From positions 1 through 8,254 of the forward strand of contig JBHENN010000035.1 of the NCBI GenBank assembly GCA_046262015.1: 8,254 bases of DNA, read 5' to 3'. Under the pieces are notes generated by a model. That model was not told the DNA's origin. It did no database searches and saw only the letters and a list, made by a program, of their open reading frames with translations. Below are positions 5,928 to 8,254 of the stretch, piece by piece. This DNA comes from JBHENN01 sp046262015 (lineage in GTDB: Bacteria; Actinomycetota; CADDZG01; WHSQ01). Made by a program: the position numbers and the translations under genes. Each line of letters begins with the position of its first letter. The first letter of the stretch is position 1.

Positions 5928-5940
5928 CCGGCGCCGCCGG
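5928..5940 (+). terminator. Short GC hairpin just after the comF-like stop
   Basis: CCGGC (5928-5932) can pair with GCCGG (5936-5940) around a 3-nt loop, starting 3 nt after the stop codon. It could mark the end of the comF-like transcript before the separate promoter of the next gene. There is no T-tract and the stem is short, so this is weak support for termination. Confidence 0.2.
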
Positions 5941-5960
5941 GTTCGGCAGACGCAGGTGCC

Positions 5961-5966
5961 TACAAT
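5961..5966 (+). promoter_or_regulatory. Candidate -10 box of the response-regulator promoter
   Basis: TACAAT differs from the TATAAT consensus at one base and fits TANNNT. It would start transcription near 5973, giving a leader of about 32 nt that contains the GGAGG ribosome binding site. No convincing -35 lies 16-19 nt upstream, so an activator may be needed or the true spacing may differ. Confidence 0.5.
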
Positions 5967-5991
5967 GACGGCGTTGCCCTACCACCCATCT

Positions 5992-5996
5992 GGAGG
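5992..5996 (+). promoter_or_regulatory. Strong Shine-Dalgarno for the response regulator
   Basis: GGAGG lies 8 nt before the ATG at 6005, the best-formed ribosome binding site in the window. It fixes the start codon and contrasts with the apparently leaderless starts of the comF-like gene and secA on either side. Confidence 0.8.
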
Positions 5997-6004
5997 CCCG
6001 AGCC

Positions 6005-6697
6005 ATGGCCACGAACGACGCGGGCACGCCACCCGCAGATGCCATCCGGGTGATGATCGTGGACGACCACGGGGTCTTCCGGCGCGGCCTTGAAACCGTG
6101 CTGCAGACAGAGCCCGACATCGAGGTCGTGAGCCAGGCGGGGGACGGTCTCGAAGCGGTCACCCGGGCCGAGGACAGCCTCCCGGACGTGGTCCTCATGG
6201 ACATCGGTCTGCCGAACAAGTCGGGGATCGAGGCCACTCGGGACATCAAGCAGCTGCTTCCCTCCACCCGGGTCCTGATGATGACCGCATCCGAGGAGGA
6301 GACCGACCTCTACGATGCGATCAAGGCGGGCGCGTCGGGTTACCTCCTCAAGGACATCCTGATCGAAGAGGTGGCCGATGCCGTCCGGGGCGTCTTCCAG
6401 GGGCAGTCACGGATCTCTCCGCCCATGGCGTCAAAGCTCCTCAACGAGTTCGCCACGATGGTCAAGCGCGACGAGGACCGGTCCCGGGTCCCGGCTCCCC
6501 GGCTGACCGCTCGCGAGCTCGAGGTCCTGAAGCTCGTCGCCACCGGATTGAACAACCGTGACATCGGAACCGAGCTCTTCATCTCGGAGAACACGGTCAA
6601 GAACCACGTTCGGAACATCCTCGAGAAGCTGGCTTTGCACTCGCGTATGGAAGCGGTCGTCTACGCGGTCCGTGAGAACCTGTTCGACATCACATGA
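6005..6697 (+). CDS. NarL/FixJ-family response regulator (receiver + LuxR-type HTH)
   Basis: This is a DNA-binding regulator expected to be phosphorylated by a sensor histidine kinase. The 230-residue product has a receiver domain at about 14-132 with the acidic pair D20/D21, the phospho-acceptor D66 (in LMDIGLP), the switch Thr T94 and the conserved K116 (in YLLKD). A linker of about 30 residues leads to a LuxR-type helix-turn-helix from about 167 (LTARELEVLKLVATGLNNRD) through SENTVKNHVRNILEKL (194-209) to the end. All phosphorylation residues are present, so it looks fully functional. No kinase gene lies beside it in the window, so its partner is elsewhere. It sits between the comF-like gene and secA, where I recall the ribosome hibernation factor hpf in Mycobacterium and Streptomyces. 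It has its own promoter and a strong ribosome binding site. Its targets cannot be inferred from sequence. Confidence 0.95.
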   Translation: MATNDAGTPPADAIRVMIVDDHGVFRRGLETVLQTEPDIEVVSQAGDGLEAVTRAEDSLPDVVLMDIGLPNKSGIEATRDIKQLLPSTRVLMMTASEEETDLYDAIKAGASGYLLKDILIEEVADAVRGVFQGQSRISPPMASKLLNEFATMVKRDEDRSRVPAPRLTARELEVLKLVATGLNNRDIGTELFISENTVKNHVRNILEKLALHSRMEAVVYAVRENLFDIT

Positions 6698-6698
6698 T

Positions 6699-6719
6699 CC
6701 TGCGGCGCCCGCCCGCGGG
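6699..6719 (+). terminator. GC hairpin between response regulator and secA
   Basis: CCTGCGG (6699-6705) can pair with CCGCGGG (6713-6719), including one G-T wobble, around a 7-nt loop. It starts 2 nt after the response-regulator stop and ends at the first base of the secA -10 candidate. There is no T-tract. It may terminate or pause upstream transcription just before the secA promoter; this is inference from folding by eye. Confidence 0.3.
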
Positions 6720-6724
6720 ATAAT
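6719..6724 (+). promoter_or_regulatory. Candidate -10 box for secA, implying a near-leaderless mRNA
   Basis: GATAAT matches five of six positions of TATAAT and lies 9 nt before the secA ATG. Transcription would begin only a few bases before the start codon. No Shine-Dalgarno is present in the 36 bp between the genes, which fits a leaderless or very short leader. No good -35 is seen. Confidence 0.5.
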
Positions 6725-6733
6725 GGCCCTCTT

Positions 6734-8254
6734 ATGCCGGCCATATTGAGGAAGGTCCTCGCCGCGGGCGAGGGTAAGAAGCTCCGGGCGATCCAGGCGA
6801 TCGTACCCCTCGTGAACGCGCTCGAGGACGAGATCCAGGCGCTCGACGACGGCGCGTTGCGGGGCAAGACGGGCGAGTTCAAGCAGCGGCTCGCCAACGG
6901 GGAGGACCTTGAGGGTCTCCTGCCGGAGGCCTTCGCGGTCGTTCGTGAGGCGGCCCAGCGCGCGATAGGCCAGCGGCACTTCGATGTGCAGCTCATGGGG
7001 GGCGCGGCGCTGCACAAGGGGTGGATCGCGGAGATGAAGACCGGCGAGGGCAAGACGCTCACGGGGACCCTTGCCGTGTACCTCAACGCCCTCTGGGAAG
7101 AAGGCGTCCACGTCGTCACCGTTAACGACTACCTCGCGAAGCGCGACTCCGAGTGGATGGGTCAGATCTACCGCTTCTTGGGGATGTCTGTGGGTCTGAT
7201 CCAGGCACAGGAATCGCCGGAGGTCCGCCGGCCCGCTTACGCCGCAGACGTCACTTTCGGGACCAACAACGAGTTCGGCTTCGACTATCTCCGCGACAAC
7301 ATGGTCACCGAGCTCGACCGGTTGGTGCATCGGGGCTACTACTTCGCGGTCGTCGACGAGGTCGACTCGATCCTGGTGGACGAAGCGCGCACCCCGTTGA
7401 TCATCTCGGGGGCGATCGAGCAGTCCACGCAGTGGTACCAGCAGTTCGCCCGGATCTCGCCTCGCCTCGAGCGGGACGTGCACTACGAGGTCGACGAGAA
7501 GAAGCACACCGTCGCGGTATCGGAGGAGGGCGTCGCCCGCGTCGAAGAGATCCTCGGCGTGGAGAACCTCTACGACCACGTCAACGTCGACCTGGTCCAC
7601 CATCTCCAGGCGGCGCTCAAGGCGAAGGAGCTCTACCGGCGGGACGACGAGTACGTCGTCAAAGATGGTGAGGTCCTGATCGTCGATGAGTTCACCGGCC
7701 GCATCCTCCCGGGGCGCCGTTACTCCGAGGGGTTGCACCAGGCCATCGAGGCCAACGAGAACGTGCGGATCCGCGAGGAGAACCAGACGCTGGCCACGAT
7801 CACGTTGCAGAACTACTTCCGCATGTACGACAAGCTCGCCGGGATGACCGGTACGGCGCAGACGGAAGCCGCCGAGTTCGGCCACATCTACAAGCTCGAC
7901 GTCGCGCCGATCCCGACGAACCAGCCCATGATCCGCGCGGACGAGCAAGACCTGATCTACAAGACGGTGGATGCGAAGTGGAATGCGGTCGCGGAAGACG
8001 TCGCCGAGCGGTACGAGAAGGGTCAGCCGGTGCTGATAGGCACCGTCTCGATCGAGAAGTCCGAGACCGTCTCGCGGGTCCTGTCCAAGCGAGGGGTGCC
8101 GCACACGGTCCTCAATGCCAAGCACCACGAGAAGGAGGCGGGCATCGTCGCGCAGGCGGGTCGTCTCGGCGCGGTGACCGTGGCGACCAACATGGCCGGC
8201 AGGGGAGTGGACATCCTGCTAGGCGGCAATCCCGAGGAGATGGCCCGCCAGGAG
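6734..8254 (+). CDS. secA: Preprotein translocase ATPase SecA, N-terminal 507 residues (cut by right edge)
   Basis: SecA is the cytoplasmic ATPase that drives unfolded preproteins through the SecYEG channel. The frame opens at ATG 6734 and stays open to the window edge, giving 507 residues of a protein usually about 800-950 long. Visible parts are the N-terminal nucleotide-binding domain with AIGQRHFDVQLMGG (77-90), Walker A MKTGEGKT (101-108), FGFDYLRDNM (181-190) and Walker B region VVDEVDSILVDEARTPLIIS (206-225). The preprotein cross-linking region follows (about 226-360, including IVDEFTGRILPGRRYSEGL at 316-334). NBD2 then begins, with GMTGTA (370-375), GTVSIEKSE (436-444) and the arginine-finger motif TNMAGRGVDILLGG (485-498). 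Everything matches canonical SecA without gaps. Its place at the end of this block suggests the housekeeping SecA1 rather than an accessory SecA2. The C-terminal scaffold, wing and any zinc-binding tail lie outside the window. The start lacks a Shine-Dalgarno; the -10-like GATAAT nearby supports leaderless expression. Confidence 0.98.
   Translation, partial: MPAILRKVLAAGEGKKLRAIQAIVPLVNALEDEIQALDDGALRGKTGEFKQRLANGEDLEGLLPEAFAVVREAAQRAIGQRHFDVQLMGGAALHKGWIAEMKTGEGKTLTGTLAVYLNALWEEGVHVVTVNDYLAKRDSEWMGQIYRFLGMSVGLIQAQESPEVRRPAYAADVTFGTNNEFGFDYLRDNMVTELDRLVHRGYYFAVVDEVDSILVDEARTPLIISGAIEQSTQWYQQFARISPRLERDVHYEVDEKKHTVAVSEEGVARVEEILGVENLYDHVNVDLVHHLQAALKAKELYRRDDEYVVKDGEVLIVDEFTGRILPGRRYSEGLHQAIEANENVRIREENQTLATITLQNYFRMYDKLAGMTGTAQTEAAEFGHIYKLDVAPIPTNQPMIRADEQDLIYKTVDAKWNAVAEDVAERYEKGQPVLIGTVSIEKSETVSRVLSKRGVPHTVLNAKHHEKEAGIVAQAGRLGAVTVATNMAGRGVDILLGGNPEEMARQE

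Noticed and set aside
5242..6267. 341-codon minus-strand frame opposite the comF-like gene and the receiver domain
   Set aside because: It spans two well-supported plus-strand genes and their promoter, and the product is low-complexity.
6431..8128. Long 565-codon open frame on the minus strand opposite secA and the 3' end of the response regulator
   Set aside because: It is antisense to an unmistakable SecA frame; the product is a low-complexity Val/Leu/Asp/Arg string with no family motif. Such frames arise when the sense strand uses G/C-ending codons.
1..8254. Mobile elements, CRISPR arrays, tRNA or rRNA genes, and toxin-antitoxin or defence genes
   Set aside because: I saw no transposase or integrase motifs, no regularly spaced repeats, no cloverleaf-like or rRNA segments and no defence-type domains. 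The window is housekeeping chromosome.

Overview
The window is GC-rich with strongly G/C-biased third codon positions, densely packed and without mobile elements. A WhiB-family regulator, which is essentially confined to Actinomycetota and their phages, together with the gene order identifies it as actinobacterial chromosome. The genes resemble a condensed version of a block I recall from Mycobacterium (whiB2 - manB/pmmA - SIS protein - sahH - mtrA/mtrB/lpqB - comF-like - hpf - secA1) and from Streptomyces (whiB - manB - Trm112-like - SIS protein - ahcY ... secA). Several members of the classical block are missing here and a short adenosylhomocysteinase is present, so a deep-branching or uncultured actinobacterium is more likely than Streptomyces or Mycobacterium. 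That lineage placement is inference.

Layout. 1-442 (minus): whiB, followed by the start of an unidentified protein that runs off the left edge. 443-494: a 52-bp divergent promoter region. 495-4398 (plus): a tightly coupled four-gene run, manB (phosphomannomutase/phosphoglucomutase), a 56-residue Trm112-like zinc-ribbon protein, a bifunctional phosphoglucose/phosphomannose isomerase, and ahcY. The first three genes overlap; the fourth follows after 13 bp and has a good Shine-Dalgarno sequence. 4424-5245 (minus): a small MscS-type channel, convergent with ahcY. 5246-5304: a second divergent promoter region. 5305-5925 (plus): a ComF-family phosphoribosyltransferase-like protein. 6005-6697 (plus): a NarL/FixJ response regulator with its own promoter and strong ribosome binding site. 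6734-8254 (plus): the first 507 codons of secA, cut by the right edge.

Functionally, the isomerase and ManB together would convert fructose-6-phosphate to mannose-6-phosphate and then mannose-1-phosphate, the precursor of GDP-mannose, with parallel activity on glucose phosphates. AhcY removes S-adenosylhomocysteine, the product inhibitor of methyltransferases, and Trm112 proteins are methyltransferase partners in eukaryotes and archaea, so the run mixes sugar-phosphate and methyl-cycle housekeeping. I do not see a clearly new multi-gene system. The most informative signals are a recurring leaderless-start arrangement (a -10-like hexamer 6-9 nt before a start codon with no convincing Shine-Dalgarno) at genes that begin transcription units, a kinase-less response regulator in the slot usually held by the ribosome-hibernation factor gene next to secA, and the compact sugar-isomerase/mutase operon.
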